A stretch of DNA of 64,000 nt, taken from the NCBI GenBank assembly GCA_036924085.1, contig JAVGWX010000007.1, positions 31,976,953 to 32,040,952 on the forward strand. The letters run 5' to 3'. Positions 1 through 11,150 of the stretch are shown here, in pieces. Made by a program: the position numbers and the translations under genes. Position 1 is the first letter of the stretch. The number at the start of each line of letters is the position of its first letter. The notes under the pieces were generated by a model. It did not search any database. It worked only from the letters and a program-made list of their open reading frames with translations, and was not told the DNA's origin. The stretch is from Ariolimax columbianus. Lineage: Eukaryota; Mollusca; Gastropoda; Stylommatophora; Arionidae.

Positions 1-760
1 GATTGTATGTGTAAATGTGTGTATGTGTGCTTGTTTGATTGTGTGCCTGTGAATGTGAATTTGTGTCTGTGGACGTAATATGCAGATCTATGAATGTGTG
101 TGTGTGTGTGTGTGAATGTGTGTATATGTGAATGGAAACTGATAATGCACATAACAATCGAATGAACAAATGAATAAATATTTAAATTACGGTTAACAAG
201 TATCAACAAAATAAATAAATAAATAAATGAACGAATAGATGAGTAAGTTAATCAATGTTTACATGTGTGTTCAAAAATGAGTGAATGAATTAATACTTGA
301 ACAAACAAGAATGAATAAAAGAGTAAACAGTCACACGAAGAAACGAGTTATTAAACAGCTGAATAAATGAGTGAATGGATGAATGAATGCATGAATAAAC
401 GATTGCATAATCGATTGAATAAAAGAGTAAACGTATGTGATAATAAATGGGCGAATAAAGAAAAAAGAGTGAACATGTTAGTAAATAGCCAAGTCAATTA
501 ATAGATGAATCAATGAGTGATTAAAGCAGTGAATAAATGAATAAATGAGTGATTTAAAGAGTAAAAGTGAGTAAAAAACCAAGTGAATTAAAAGATGAAT
601 AAACGAGTGAATACATTACGAATAAAGTAATGAATTAATCAATTAATAAATGAGTGAATATACTAGTGAAACAACAAGTATATAACGGTGGGAATAATTT
701 AGTGAATTCGTAAATAAATGAGTGGATAAATAAATGCATACATAAGTAAGTATGTCAATA
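1..760. repeat. Degenerate TG-rich and 4-bp (GAAT/AAAT) simple repeat
   Basis: The first 120 bases are TG-rich with a short pure (TG)n run near 100. From about 150 to 760 the sequence is a degraded tetranucleotide array built on GAAT, GAAC, GAGT and AAAT steps, for example gaatgaacaaatgaataaat. No open frame or transposon protein is visible. Decay of the unit suggests an old microsatellite. Confidence 0.75.
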
Positions 761-949
761 TTCAGAGAAACTTTCCGTTGAAGGTCATAGGACATAGGTG
801 CTGTGGGAGATAGAAAACACTTCGTTCTGCGGAGAGTTTTAATCCATAAAAGTGTAATCTTGTATTTTTAGGAACTCATCTGAAGGGTGGGAATGGTAAG
901 ACAGCAATGTATTGTATTGTATCATGTATTGGCAACTTCAGCTCATGAA

Positions 950-1140
950 ACAGGAAATATTTTTTTTTAGTCAGAGAGTGGTTAATGCTTGGAATGCATT
1001 GCCACAGGAGGTAGTGGAGGTAGGGAGAATCAATACATTTAAGAATAAATTGGATGGAAATAATTTTTAGAGTAAGGTGATATAAATGAAACTGGTTGTA
1101 TACTGACTATGTAGAGTCTTCTAAACTAGTATATATACGT
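950..1140 (+). mobile_element. CR1/L2-like LINE 3' end (copy 1)
   Basis: The translated stretch contains the C-terminal signature of many CR1/L2-type reverse transcriptase ORFs: VVNAWNALPQEVV followed by INTFKNKLD. A 3' untranslated part follows (gaaactggttgtatac, then tcttctaaac.agtat, then a GTTAAGTTAA-like end). The same order recurs at 17.8, 29.9, 41.2 and 56.9 kb, so it is a dispersed family. This copy is truncated to the last 150-200 bases. Family assignment rests on recognised protein motifs, not on a search. Confidence 0.75.
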
Positions 1141-1164
1141 TACGTTAAGTTAAATTAAGGAAAT

Positions 1165-2208
1165 CCATCTCTCAGTGGTTACTGGAAAATTCTCAAAAGT
1201 TTTAAGAGCTGAGGCTGATGAACTAAAAATAGTTGCAATACTAATCACAGCAAACAAGAACCATATCGGAGATAAGATAGTCTTCCTTACAGACTTCCTG
1301 CAAGTCACAATGTGTAAGTCAGAAATTATTTTTTAAAAACTATGAATTGGACATCTTGTCTGAGGCACTCAATAATGTATGCCATAATTGCAATACAGTG
1401 ACAATTCAGTGGATCACTGCACACTGTAAGATACACGGCAATGAGGAGGCAGATAGTCTAGCAAAAGAGAAACAAACCCAAAACTGACGAAATAACTATA
1501 TATGAAGAGTTATGTTAATGAGAACATTTAACTTCAAAGACAAGGGGCACAGAGAACACACATCATCCAGTACAGCAGAATCATTCTACTATTTTCCAGG
1601 AAGAGATCCAAGCGACACAATTCAGACTTCAAACGGGTCAAGACAGACTGAACAACAATCTGTTCAGCGAATTAACAATTGGACACACAGACGAGTGTCC
1701 GTCTGGGGAAAACAAACAAACAGTGGGACGTGTTCTGCAGGTCTGCCGGCTCTACGAGAGGAGCAGAATGACTACATGGCCCTCCCTAACATAATTGCGT
1801 GATAAACTGTATGGCGATGAGACAATCCCGAGAAGGATCGCCAGGTTTATGAACGAGACTTTTGTTGTTGTTGTTTTGCGTTTGCCTTATTTCTCTAATC
1901 CCCAAGGCGGTATGCGTTGCACTGTTTTTTGTATTTTGCGCCCGTCGGCCTAATGATCCGACTTCAGCATGCATTTTTTATGTAAGGGTCTGCTTCCTCC
2001 TGCATTTTCTAAGGGTTTGCTTCCCCGGGGTAACGACCGGTGCTGTGATGGGGATCGAACAGAGCATCTTTGGATTGTGAGCCGTGCCACTTAACCACTA
2101 GGCCACGCCGTCCCCCTTATGAAAGAGATAAATGCGATTAATTGAGAGCGGACGACGAAGAAGAAGAAGAAGAAGAAGAAGAAGAAGAAGAAAAAGAAGA
2201 AGAAGAAT
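1165..2208 (+). mobile_element. I-clade-like LINE (type 1) ORF2 C-terminus, interrupted by SINE-B
   Basis: This is a broken non-LTR retrotransposon end. Around 1190-1330 the translation gives RNase H pieces (RAEADELK, then IVFLTDFLQV). Around 1390-1470 it gives IQWITAHCKIHGNEEADSLA, the C-terminal RNase H block. Around 1600-1790 it gives FRLQTGQDRLNNNL, DECPSG and VLQVCRLYE, the cysteine/histidine tail typical of these ORFs. Stops and frameshifts separate the pieces. A SINE-B copy interrupts it at 1859-2116. The reading then resumes as KEINAIN followed by a stop and runs into a (GAA)n tail at about 2156-2208. The type-1 copies at 35,966-38,265 and 60,377-60,767 end in the same kind of tail. 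It is a pseudogene and cannot be active. Confidence 0.8.
1847..2128 (-). mobile_element. SINE-B copy 1 with near-perfect target-site duplication
   Basis: A tRNA-derived SINE in reverse orientation. Read on the minus strand, it begins at about 2116 with a tRNA-like head: an A-box-like GGCCTAGTGGTTAAGTGGC and a B-box-like GTTCGATCC. The core GCTGAAGTCGGATCATTAGG comes next, and it ends near 1860 in an (AAC)n tail, read as tgttgttgttg on the plus strand. Flanks 1847-1858 and 2117-2128 are ttatgaacgaga and ttatgaaagaga, 11 of 12 identical, consistent with a target-site duplication inside the LINE described at 1165-2208. Confidence 0.85.
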
Positions 2209-2479
2209 GAACTCTGAGACCTTACAGCGTCTAAGACATCGTCCTGTCAACAATGCCTGCATTGGGTCTACCTTAACCTTTCCACTTTAACCGCACTCCA
2301 GGTAAGAACAAAGGAAGAGCGAAAATGAGGTCTTGACTTCTGCTTATAAGTGAAACTTCCTACGATGACGGCCCTAACAACATTATCTGTAATAAGACAC
2401 ACTTCAAATTTTCATTTCTACACAAAAGGCTGAACCTATTTGTTCTATAAAAAAAAAGACGTTACCACTTCATCCTCGA

Positions 2480-3590
2480 CAACAGTATCTGTTTTGAAAC
2501 TTGCATAACCTTTCCACACACAAAAATATTGTGACACTAACTTTAGCTTAACCTTTCTACATACGAAAAAACGTGACACTAATTTTAGCTTAATCTTTCT
2601 ACTAAACATTAGTGACAATAGCTTTAGATTAATCTTTCTACTAAACGTTAGTGGCATTAGATTTAGCTTAATCTTTCTACTAAACAGTGACACTAGCTTT
2701 AGATTAATCTTTCTACTAAACATTAGTGACAATAGCTTTAGATTAATATTTCTACTAAACATTAGTGACAATAGCTTTAGATTAATCTTTCTACTAAACA
2801 TTAGTGACAATAGCTTTAGATTAATCTTTCTACTAAACATTAGTGACAATAGCTTTAGATTAATATTTCTACTAATCATTAGTGACACTAGCTTTAGCTT
2901 AATCTTTCTACTAAACGTTAGTGGCTTTAGATTTAGCTTAATCTTTCTACTAAACAGTGACACTAGCTTTAGATTAATCTTTCTACTACACATTAGTGAC
3001 AATAGCTTTAGATTAATCTTTCTACTAAACGTTAGTGGCATTAGATTTAGCTTAATCTTTCTACTAAACGTTAGTGGCATTAGATTTAGCTTAATCTTTC
3101 TACTAAACATTAGTGGCATTAGATTTAGCTTAATCTTTCTACTAAACATTAGTGGCACTAGCTTTAGCTTACTCTTTCTACTAAACCAAATATTGGCACT
3201 AAATGTAGCTAATCTTTCTACTAAACAAAATAGTGACACGAATTTCAGCTTAATCTATCTACTAAACATTAGTGACACTAGCTTTAGCTTAATCTTTCCA
3301 CAAAACAAAATAGTGATACTAATTTTAGCTTAACCTTTCTACAAAAAATAATGAAACCAACTTCAGCTTAACCCTTCATCAATAAAAATAATGAAACTAA
3401 CTTTAATTTAAACTTTTTTACCTAACAGATTAAGAAACTAACATTAGCTTAGCTTTCCTACAAAAAAAAATTGTGAAACTAATAAACTGTTTCATAAACA
3501 ATAGTGAAACTAACTTTTGCCTCAACCTTTTAACAAATAATAGTGAAACTAACTTTTAAGTTCGCCTTTCTAAAAATAATAGTGAAGCTT
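2480..3590. repeat. 39-bp minisatellite (TA-rich)
   Basis: The unit is 39 bp, roughly ctaaacattagtgacaatag plus ctttagattaatctttcta, best preserved between 2590 and 3240 and decaying outward to about 3590. Some units are shortened to about 33 bp. Because 39 is divisible by 3, the minus strand stays open for 264 codons (2445-3239) as a 13-residue repeat of the type SRKINLKLLSLMF. I read that frame as a by-product of unit length: it has no unique domain, and unit losses change its register. Confidence 0.85.
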
Positions 3591-4420
3591 GTATTGTAGT
3601 TTAAAATGTATTTTAACGAAGGTACACCACTTTCAGCTAGTCCATTTGGCTATATCAAGGCACCTGGGCCGTAATAATTTGTTGACATCCTAGCCCACAT
3701 GTTTGATCAGCAACTTAAACCACAAGGTTAAAGACAAGATGTGTACTTCAAGCAAAGCACATTACTGAATGAAGAATAAAATATGATAGCAAGTTATTAT
3801 AAAACCAGGAAACACATTAACAGTTACTAAAACGAACCATCTTTCTCAATCACCGTGAATATTGATCGGCTACAGTAGAGAAAAACACAAGCAATTTATC
3901 CCAAAGTAAATGAAACACTTTTGCGCCTGTACGCTAGGCAGAAATACGCTATAGTCTTCTGTACGTACCTAGTGCTGGCAGTTCAGTTCGGCTTGTCTAT
4001 AATCTTTGTTGCCTTGCAAAGACAGACGGGAAATGGAGAGACTCAATTTGCATTTACAAATGAAATGTGTTTGGCTTGAGGAAAGAAGATTGATTTGGTA
4101 TGTTATCATAGCAATGCAGAACGACAATATTATGGTGGTCTTTTTTTGGGTTGAGTTGAAGGGAAATTTAGTAAGGTGTAGTACGATTGTCGCGGTAGTA
4201 GAGCAGTGGCGTTTCGTGGCAAAAGTACGCTCCAGTCGATCCTCAGTAAAAAGTTACCTGGCGTTATGCGAAGGAAATAGAGGCAGCGATGAAAGGAGAT
4301 GGCCACACTACCGTATACAAGCTGTTATTTAGAATACTGAAATATCTAACAGATTCCTTCCTCGACAGTAGCGTAACTACTATGAGACAAACTTGATTTC
4401 GTCTTTTGCGTAACGTTTGT
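3590..4420. other. Unassigned single-copy-looking sequence
   Basis: No repeat family, RNA gene or recognisable protein was found. A 108-codon plus-strand frame at 4006-4332 has no domain I recognise and no supporting context, so it is not called as a gene. Confidence 0.4.
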
Positions 4421-4424
4421 TGGT

Positions 4425-4615
4425 AAACATGGTTGGTTGGTTAGTTGGTTATTGATCCAGCGTGTAGGAGCAGGGACGGGAAACAGAATAGCTCCACTGT
4501 AACTAGGCCCGCAAGTCGTAAAAGCCAGCTAAGAATGTGGAGAATGAAACGTGCTGCTACATTCTGCAGATACTATAGGCCGAATAACAACAACAACAAA
4601 TAATACCCAAAAAAA
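4425..4615 (+). mobile_element. Possible SINE-like element with AAC-type tail
   Basis: A short stretch begins after a ggttggttggttagttggtt run, contains non-repetitive sequence and ends in aacaacaacaacaaa near 4590-4600. The end resembles the (AAC)n tails of SINE-B and family E in this window. There is no second copy here to define it, so the call is tentative. Confidence 0.3.
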
Positions 4616-4689
4616 AAAAGAATATGAACAGGTCGTGTAATAAGCAGATGCAAATCAGTAAGCAAGAACGATAGTTGGATGTTTGAAAT

Positions 4690-5480
4690 GTGTCTTGTGT
4701 CCGGTAGATATGCTGGGTAAGCTAAGAGTTTTGTAAATGGTATACGTGTTGTGAAAGATGTGTTGTGGGTGGTATACGTGTTGAGTAAGATGTGTTGTGT
4801 GTTATATAAGACATGTTGTGTGTTGTGTAAGTGTTGTGTCAAAATTTGCCAGTATTATAAGTGTAGTGGAAGATCTGTTGTTTGTGGTATACATATTGCA
4901 TTAGATATATTATGTGGTGTATACGTGTTGTGTAAGATGCGGTGTGTGTTGTGTAAGATGTGGTGTGTGTTGTATAGTGTTGTTCGTTATTTAAGATATG
5001 ATGTGCGTTGTATACATATTGTGCGTTATGTAACATGTGTTGAATAAGTCTTATATACGTGTTGTATAGCATGTGCTGTGTTTTGTATAAGTGTCGTGTG
5101 TTGTGCAAATGTTGTGTGTTGTATATGTTTTGTATAAGTGTTGCGTGTTGTATAAATAGTGTGTGGTGTGTTGATTAAAATTGTGTGTGTTGTATAAGTT
5201 TTGTGTGTGGTCTAACATGTGTTGTGCGTTGTATTACATGTGTTGTGTGTTGTGTAAGTGTTGTTAACATGTGTTGTGTGTTGTATACGTGTTGTGTGTT
5301 ACGTAAGATGGGTTGTGTGTAGTATTCGATGCGTTGTGTGTTATATAAATGGTGTGTATAATGGGTTGTGTTTTGAAAACATGATGTGCAAGACGTGTTG
5401 TGTGTTGTGTAAGATGTGTTGTATGGATGGCGGAATAGTTTTCTGTGTGTAAATTGTGATGTTTGAATGAAACAAGTGTT
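4690..5480. repeat. Degenerate GT-rich repeat (TGTTGTGTGTTGTATA-like)
   Basis: Irregular units built from tgttgtgtgttgtata and gtaagatgtgttgtg fill about 800 bases. The strand is strongly G+T. Open frames appear on both strands only because stop codons are rare in this composition. Confidence 0.85.
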
Positions 5481-7200
5481 GTGCAATTTGTGTGTTGAGG
5501 ATGATATGAGCGAAGTGTAAGGTGCGTGGTGTGCATGATACAAGAGCGGCGCAATATGTGCAAAGTATATGGTGCAAATGTAATGTAAAATGTACGGTTT
5601 GAAAGGCACAAATGTTGGTGGACCTACAGTTAGTCAGTTGCCCCAAGTGTTGGTTGGTGTTACAGCTAGTCAGTTGCCTCAAATGTTGCGTGGTGTTACA
5701 GCTAGTCAGTTACCTCAAATGTTGGGTGGTGTTACAGCTAGTCAGTTGCCTCAAATGTTGGGTGGTGTTACATTTAGTCAGTTGCCTCAAATGTTGGGTG
5801 GTGTTACAGCTAGTCAGTTGCCCCAAATGTTGGGTGGTGTTACAACTAGTCAGTTGCCTCACATGTTGGGTGGTGTTACAGTTAGTCAGTTGCCTCAAAT
5901 GTTTGGTGGTGTTACAGTTAGTTAATTGTCCCAAATGCTGGTGGAGGTACAGTTAGTCAGTTGCCTCAAACGTTGGAGAAGCTACAGTTAGTCAGTTGCC
6001 CCAAATGTTGGTGGAGCTACAGTTGGTCAGTTGCCCCAAATGTTATTGGAGCAACAGTTGGTCAGTTGCCCCAAATGTTGGTGGAGCTACAGTTAGTCAA
6101 TTACCCTAAATGCTGGTGGAGCTACAGTTAGTCAGTTGCCCCAAATGTTGGTGGAGCTTCAGTTAGTCAGTTGTCCAAAATGTTGGGTGGAGTTTTTGCA
6201 ATTTGTGCGTTGTGGATGATATGAGCGAAGTGTAAAGTGCGTGGTGTGCATGATACAAGAGCGGGGCAACATGTGCAAAGTATATGGTGCAAATGTAATG
6301 TAAAAGGTACGGTTTGAATGGCACAAATGTTGGTGGACCTACAGTTAGTCAGTTGCCCCAAATTTTCGGTGGTGTTACAGCTAGTCAGTTCCTTCAAATG
6401 TTTGTGGTGTTACAGTTAGTCAATTGCCTCAAACGTTGGTGGAGCTACAGTTAGTCAGTTGTCTTAAATGTTGGGTGGTGTTACAGCTAGTCAGTTGCAT
6501 CAAACGTTGGTGGAGCTACAGTTAGTCAGTTGCCTCAAATGTTGGTGGAGCTACAGTTGGTCAGTTGCCCCAAATTATGGTGGGGCTACAGTTTGTCAGT
6601 TGCCCCAAATGCTGGTGGAGCTACAGTTAGTCAGTTGTTCCTAACGTTGGGTGGAGTTACAGTTAGTCAGTTGTCTCAAATGTTGGTGGAGCTACAGTTA
6701 GTCAGTTGCATCAAACGTTGGTGGAGCTACAGTTAGTCTGTTGCACCAAATGTTTGTGGAGCTACAGTTGGTCAGTTGCCTCAAATGTTGGTGGAGCTAC
6801 AGTTGGTCACTTGCCCCAAATGTTGGGTGTAGCTACAGTTAGTAAGTTGCCCTACATGTTTGGTGGAGTTACAGCTAGTCAGTTGCCTCAAATGTTGGTT
6901 GAGCTACAGTTAGTCAGTTGCATCAAACGTTGGTGGAGCTACAGTTAGTCTGTTGCACCAAATGTTTGTGGAGCTACAGTTGGTCAGTTGCCTCAAATGT
7001 TGGTGGAGCTACAGTTGGTCAATTGCCCCAAATGTTGGGTGTAGCTACAGTTAGTAAGTTGCCCTACATGTTTGGTGGAGTTACAGCTAGTCAGTTGCCT
7101 CAAATGTTGGTGGAGCTAGTTGGTCAGTTGCCCCAAATGTTGGTAGAGGTACAGTTGGTCAGTTGCCCCAAATGTTGGTGGAGTTAGAGTTAGTCAGCTG
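5480..7200. repeat. 35/36-bp minisatellite with higher-order structure
   Basis: The unit is 35 or 36 bp (cagttgcctcaaatgttggg followed by tggtgttacagctagt). Three scales are visible. The 36-bp variant dominates 5600-5930 and gives a 12-residue frame repeat (SQLPQMLGGVTA). A 35-bp variant carrying ggtggagctacagtta dominates later. A 212-bp block near 6705-6916 is repeated at about 6917-7128. In addition, a 160-bp non-array segment at about 5485-5645 is repeated at about 6198-6358. The open frames on both strands follow from the unit length and are not evidence of a protein. Confidence 0.9.
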
Positions 7201-7269
7201 CCCATCACAAGCGATGATTCGACTTCATCATACGGCGTTATCTTGATGTTGTAACTTGCGCTGTATTTG

Positions 7270-7505
7270 GATTTTAGTGTAGTGTGGCTGCATTGGTCAT
7301 CAACCTCACTCTCTGGTCCCACGCTACCTTGGGCCAGTGGCAAGACTTAAGTGAAGTGCACTGGGGGTAATTCAGGATGCACGTATTCTTATTCTACCTC
7401 CATTGAGACCAGGGCTCGGTTGCTGCCTGCGGGGCTCGAACCCACGATGTTTCCGTTCATTACTTTGAGAGGTGAGTGCCTTACCTCTCTTCCACAGCAG
7501 CTCCA
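7270..7505 (-). mobile_element. tRNA-derived SINE, family G (copy 1)
   Basis: On the minus strand the element starts near 7505 with a strongly tRNA-like head: GGTAAGGCACTCACCTCTC, then GTGGGTTCGAGCCCC as the B box. A body follows containing tcttgccactgg and gggaccagagagtgaggt. The same body is found in sense orientation at 55,845-56,055, which makes this a dispersed family. The intact B box GGTTCGAGCCC suggests the pol III promoter is recognisable. It could be mistaken for a tRNA gene, but no acceptor-stem pairing closes around it. Confidence 0.7.
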
Positions 7506-7732
7506 GTGTACAAGTGTGATATGCAGTGTGCGATTTTGTTGTATCGTATTTGTTGTGGTTGGTACAAGTAGAGTGTATGGAGAAGTGTGGATAGTGATAG
7601 TGTAATGTGAATGTTCGATATGTAGCGTAAAACGTCATTTGTAGACAATGCATGTGTTGCACGGATGGAACGTATATGGCCAGACCGATGATTATCCTAA
7701 CTACGTCATACCACTGGGGTGGAAGACGAACG

Positions 7733-8110
7733 TCTGTTCAGGCCAAATGTACTGATCAGGCATGTTAGTCAGGGTCAGGCAAAATATACTGATCAGGCAT
7801 GTTAGTTAGGGTCATGCAAAATATACTGGCCAAGACTTTCATATTGGCTTCCTCGTAGCCCTTCTTGAAAATGGACGGATTTCATGGCAGCCTCGCTAAC
7901 GCGGTGATGGATCGACATGATCCCCGTAGTAGTGAGGGACACGCAGATGAAGTCAAGCATATCACAACCGCCTGGAGGACTGCGGTTTATCTTTATGAGC
8001 ACTGTCCGGATGTGAGGACAGCTACTGCAACCCGTCACTTAACGTCCTTTTCTGGAGGCATACAAACGTACTCATTGTATGCATTTGAAACAACAACAAC
8101 GCAATGCCAC
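7733..8110 (+). mobile_element. Family E retroelement, copy 1 (AAC tail)
   Basis: This shares extended similarity with segments at 25.6, 30.1, 57.2, 57.7 (minus) and 59.15 kb. The order is: a head of 37-bp repeats (gatcaggcatgttagtcagg plus gtcaggcaaaatatact), a middle with tagtagtgagggacacgcag and atgaagtcaagcatatcac, then aacccgtcacttaacg and gcatttgaaacaacaacaac. The (AAC)n end and variable 5' ends suggest a SINE or a short non-autonomous LINE. No protein domain is visible in it. Confidence 0.75.
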
Positions 8111-8219
8111 TGAATCAGTGTAATTGACGATTTGAAAAAGAGTCTGACACGCCAACTCTTCTTCACTCTAATAAGATCCACTTTGTTTTAATTTCACGTC
8201 TGTTACACCACTGTACACA

Positions 8220-8494
8220 ATGGTAAATTACGATGGAAGTCCTTCGGATTTTTGGTGTATGAAACACTCTCAACCCTCATGGATCGAGTGCATAAAAACC
8301 ACCCCCCCCCCTCCCCCCCCCTATTTCCATGTAATAAGTGCGGCAGACAATTCAAGGCTCGGTTTGGCTTATTTAGACATCTTGAAACTCATGCAAAAAG
8401 TGACAAAGTGGTCCTCAACGATTACAATGGAAGAATAACAGCAACACAGGTGTGGTCTAAACCTGTGGAGGTGTTGTGCAAGGTATCACTCTGA
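8220..8494 (+). pseudogene. C2H2 zinc-finger fragment, probably transposon-derived
   Basis: In the frame running 8252-8494 a proline-rich stretch encoded by a C-rich run is followed by CNKCGRQFKARFGL and then FRHLETH. The spacing C-x2-C-x12-H-x3-H is that of a classical C2H2 finger. Single fingers reading C-x2-CGR-x(3)-ARxGLxxHxxTH are common at the C-terminus of non-LTR retrotransposon ORFs in invertebrates and fish, so a LINE remnant is my preferred reading. The frame ends about 25 codons after the finger. No further fingers or LINE motifs are visible on either side, so an isolated exon cannot be excluded. Confidence 0.45.
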
Positions 8495-8499
8495 ATTAC

Positions 8500-9250
8500 C
8501 CTTTGAAACTTTCAAGTCAGTCAACATTTTCACTGCTGAAACATCGTGAGTCATAATAGCGCCTACTTTTTATATTTGAATCAATATCAAATGACTCTTG
8601 ACACAAGATCAAGATTATCTGCGCAAACCTTCTGGAAACATGCAAGATGGATGCATGTTGAGTGGGGAACGACAAGGCAATCCCCGAGGCGGAACATTGG
8701 AAACATGTCTGGCGTAGTGCTCAAGACACGGGACGTACTACGTTACTCCTCTTCTACACTAGGGCTTAGTGGTTTGTCTGAAACGGTGATATACTATTAT
8801 ATCTGCAATCTTCTGTATGGCTTTGTTCGAGTCTAATATTTGGTCTCGTAAAGCAAGTCATATTATCATCCTAGCGGATGTTGGGTCGTCCTCTGAAGTC
8901 TAAAACCTTCGTTCTTTGCCGCTGCAGAAGCCGATGTTCTTTCATTCTCCAGAAATGGCCAACAAAACCAAAGATGAGATTGCTTCCCTTGAGTATGCAC
9001 AGGTTATGTGTCGAAATCATGTCCTATTGTCTTATTATGGATCTTGTCTCTTCGTGTTGATTGGACCATCTTCTTTATATCAATATCATTTCTGTGATTT
9101 GGAGCGGGATTTGCTGGATTGTTTCCATTGTCCATGATACATTCCGTTAGTCAAACGGATACACATGTGGTTGCAATGCAAAGTCATCTTGGTTGTCATA
9201 TGTTGTTCTCTTGTAATGAAACATTCTCTATCTACGAGGTAAATATCCGC
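8500..9250. other. No recognisable feature
   Basis: I see no family repeat, RNA gene or domain here. Short frames at 8546-8836 and 8878-9137 carry no recognisable motif. Confidence 0.4.
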
Positions 9251-9640
9251 ATTTTGTCAGAATAACCCGAAAACACAGTACTGACATATGGCAGTTAATC
9301 ATGGACAAACAGCAAGTAAGTGCAGATCTCAAGCAACAACGGCGATGTGGTTCTGCAGAAGAATTTTGGGGATCCCATAGAAGCAAAGAAGACTAATGAT
9401 ACAGTACTCGAAGAGACAAAAACACCAAGACAACTCATTGCAAGGATCATAACAAGGAGTTAGCCTCTTTGAGGCATGTTATCAAAATAGGCTGATTGGA
9501 CAAAGTTGTGACAACGGGAAAGATAACAGGAGCTAGAGACAGAGGAAGGCCGAGAGAGACGATGTTGGACAGAGTTCCTGCATCCTGAATTAAATGCAGT
9601 CATCTTGACATATGTCTGCCACTGGGTCAACCAGAGAGTT
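9250..9640 (+). mobile_element. LINE fragment, third type, post-RT region (copy 1)
   Basis: Split over shifted frames, the translation gives MWFCRRILGIPWK and then VVTTGKITGARDRGRPRETM. This is the segment after the RT thumb seen in many LINEs (pattern EMWFYRRMLRIPWT ... GKIEGxRxRGRPRxxxLD). The nucleotide context actgacatatggcag just upstream also occurs at 46,690 in a better-preserved copy. Frameshifts and stops show it is dead. Confidence 0.65.
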
Positions 9641-10270
9641 GAGCTTGATACCGAGTGCAGATTTTTTCTCACTATAATCAAATTACAGTGCAAGTTACAT
9701 CCAGATTAAAACTGTCTGATTATATCGCCATTGTCGTATTTGATGGGCAACTAACTTGGGAAGAGAAATCCGATTATGACATACCTTAGTCATTCGCAGT
9801 TTGTTTTCCGTTACTTGTGTAATTGTCCATGTTTCAACATCATAGTATAACAAGAACGATTGACAGACTTCATTCTGACCGAAATTACCGGATCTTCGTT
9901 ATCCCTATACCAGTCAGAACTGCAAATGCTGTTAATTTCCAACCAGTAGCAATATGTCCTGGACAGGTAATTTGTCTCCCCCTTGTATCAACAATCTAAG
10001 CGGACAATACAGAAATACAACGCTAGTTAAAAACGGATTTAATTACTGCAAACACATAATAAGGTATATACAAAACACAGCTATCGCTGAGGGCAAAGGT
10101 TTACAGAGACTCTCTCAACATTTTCAATTGTTTACTTTTTCAAATGTTGTTTAGACTATAAATATGAATCGCTGGTGCTTTCACAGTCGAGATGACCTTG
10201 CAAATTGCACTTAACGTAAATGGGTAAATCAAGTCCAGGTCAATGAACAAAAACTGCGCTGGTCCACTGT
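9640..10270. other. No recognisable feature
   Basis: AT-rich unassigned sequence. No second copy within the window and no domain seen. Confidence 0.35.
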
Positions 10271-10450
10271 TCATTTCTTCTTCTTCTTACTGATTAAGGG
10301 CATTGTGTTGAAGTTGATAGCGACTTTCGGTCCCGCATAGCCGATTTCAGCTCGCTGTTTTTGAATACCGAGATTGTCTCCCCAATTTGTTCCTTATTCT
10401 CTAAGAAAGAATGCACTAGTGCAGCCTGCTGCCAGGTCGGCCGCTTGGTG
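10270..10450 (-). mobile_element. Diverged SINE-A copy
   Basis: A short TTC run is followed by gactttcggtcccgcatagccgatttcagc, ttgaataccg and a later gcagcctgctgcca. This is the minus-strand order of SINE-A (tail, core, body), heavily diverged and shortened. Confidence 0.55.
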
Positions 10451-10539
10451 GCAAACTAATGGAAGCAGTAGACTGTGTGTCGCAGGCTACCGTCAACTTG
10501 AAAAGGATGTTGCGTCTTCATCTCTCACCGGCTACGAAA

Positions 10540-11150
10540 TGTTCTCATTCCCCTCTTTCCAGTCCTCCTCTTCATCCTAGTCTCTTCTTCCCTCCACCTC
10601 ATCTTTCTTCTCCTTCTCCATTTCCCTCCCTCTTTCTCCTTCTCCTCATCGTTCTCCTCCTCCTTTTTCTAATTATCATTATCCTCCCTCTTCCACCTCC
10701 TCCTTCTTCTCCACCTCCTCCTACTCTTCTCCTCCTGGTCTCCTTATTCTCCCCCTCCTCCTTCTCCTCACCTTTTCCGACTACTTCTCCTTATCCTTCT
10801 CCTTCGCCACTCATTTTTCTTATCCTCCTTCTCCTCATTCTCTTTTTCGTCATCCTTTATCTTATTCTCTCCCTCATTTTCCTATAATTTTCGTCCACCT
10901 TCTAAACCTCCTCTTTCTCCTCTTCCTTTTCATTTTTCTCTTTCTTATTCTCCTCACTTTTCACATTATACTTGTCCACTTCCTTTGTTATCATCATTCA
11001 CCTCCTTCATATCTTCTTCTTTCTCTCCCCATTCTTATCTTTCTTCCCCTCTTCCTTCTCGTTATCCTCATTCTCCGTTTTCTCCATTTAATTCTCCTCT
11101 TCTTCTACTACTTCTTCTTCTTCTACTTCTTCTTCTTCCTCATGCGTATT
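10540..11150. repeat. Pyrimidine-rich low-complexity tract
   Basis: About 600 bases are composed almost wholly of CTT, CTC and CCT steps, ending in a cleaner (CTT)n run at about 11,095-11,140 that adjoins a diverged SINE-A copy. A 142-codon frame (10,459-10,887), rich in Leu, Pro and Ser, comes from base composition. Confidence 0.85.

Noticed and set aside
2445..3239. 264-codon minus-strand open frame
   Set aside because: It is a 13-residue repeat produced by a 39-bp satellite whose unit has no stop in that register. No unique domain, and indels between units argue against selection.
4006..4332. 108-codon plus-strand frame as a gene
   Set aside because: No recognisable domain, no splice or promoter context I can support, and length expected by chance in 64 kb.
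7430..7500. tRNA gene on the minus strand
   Set aside because: A and B boxes are good, but no paired acceptor stem closes the structure, and a second copy at 55.9 kb shows it is the head of a SINE.
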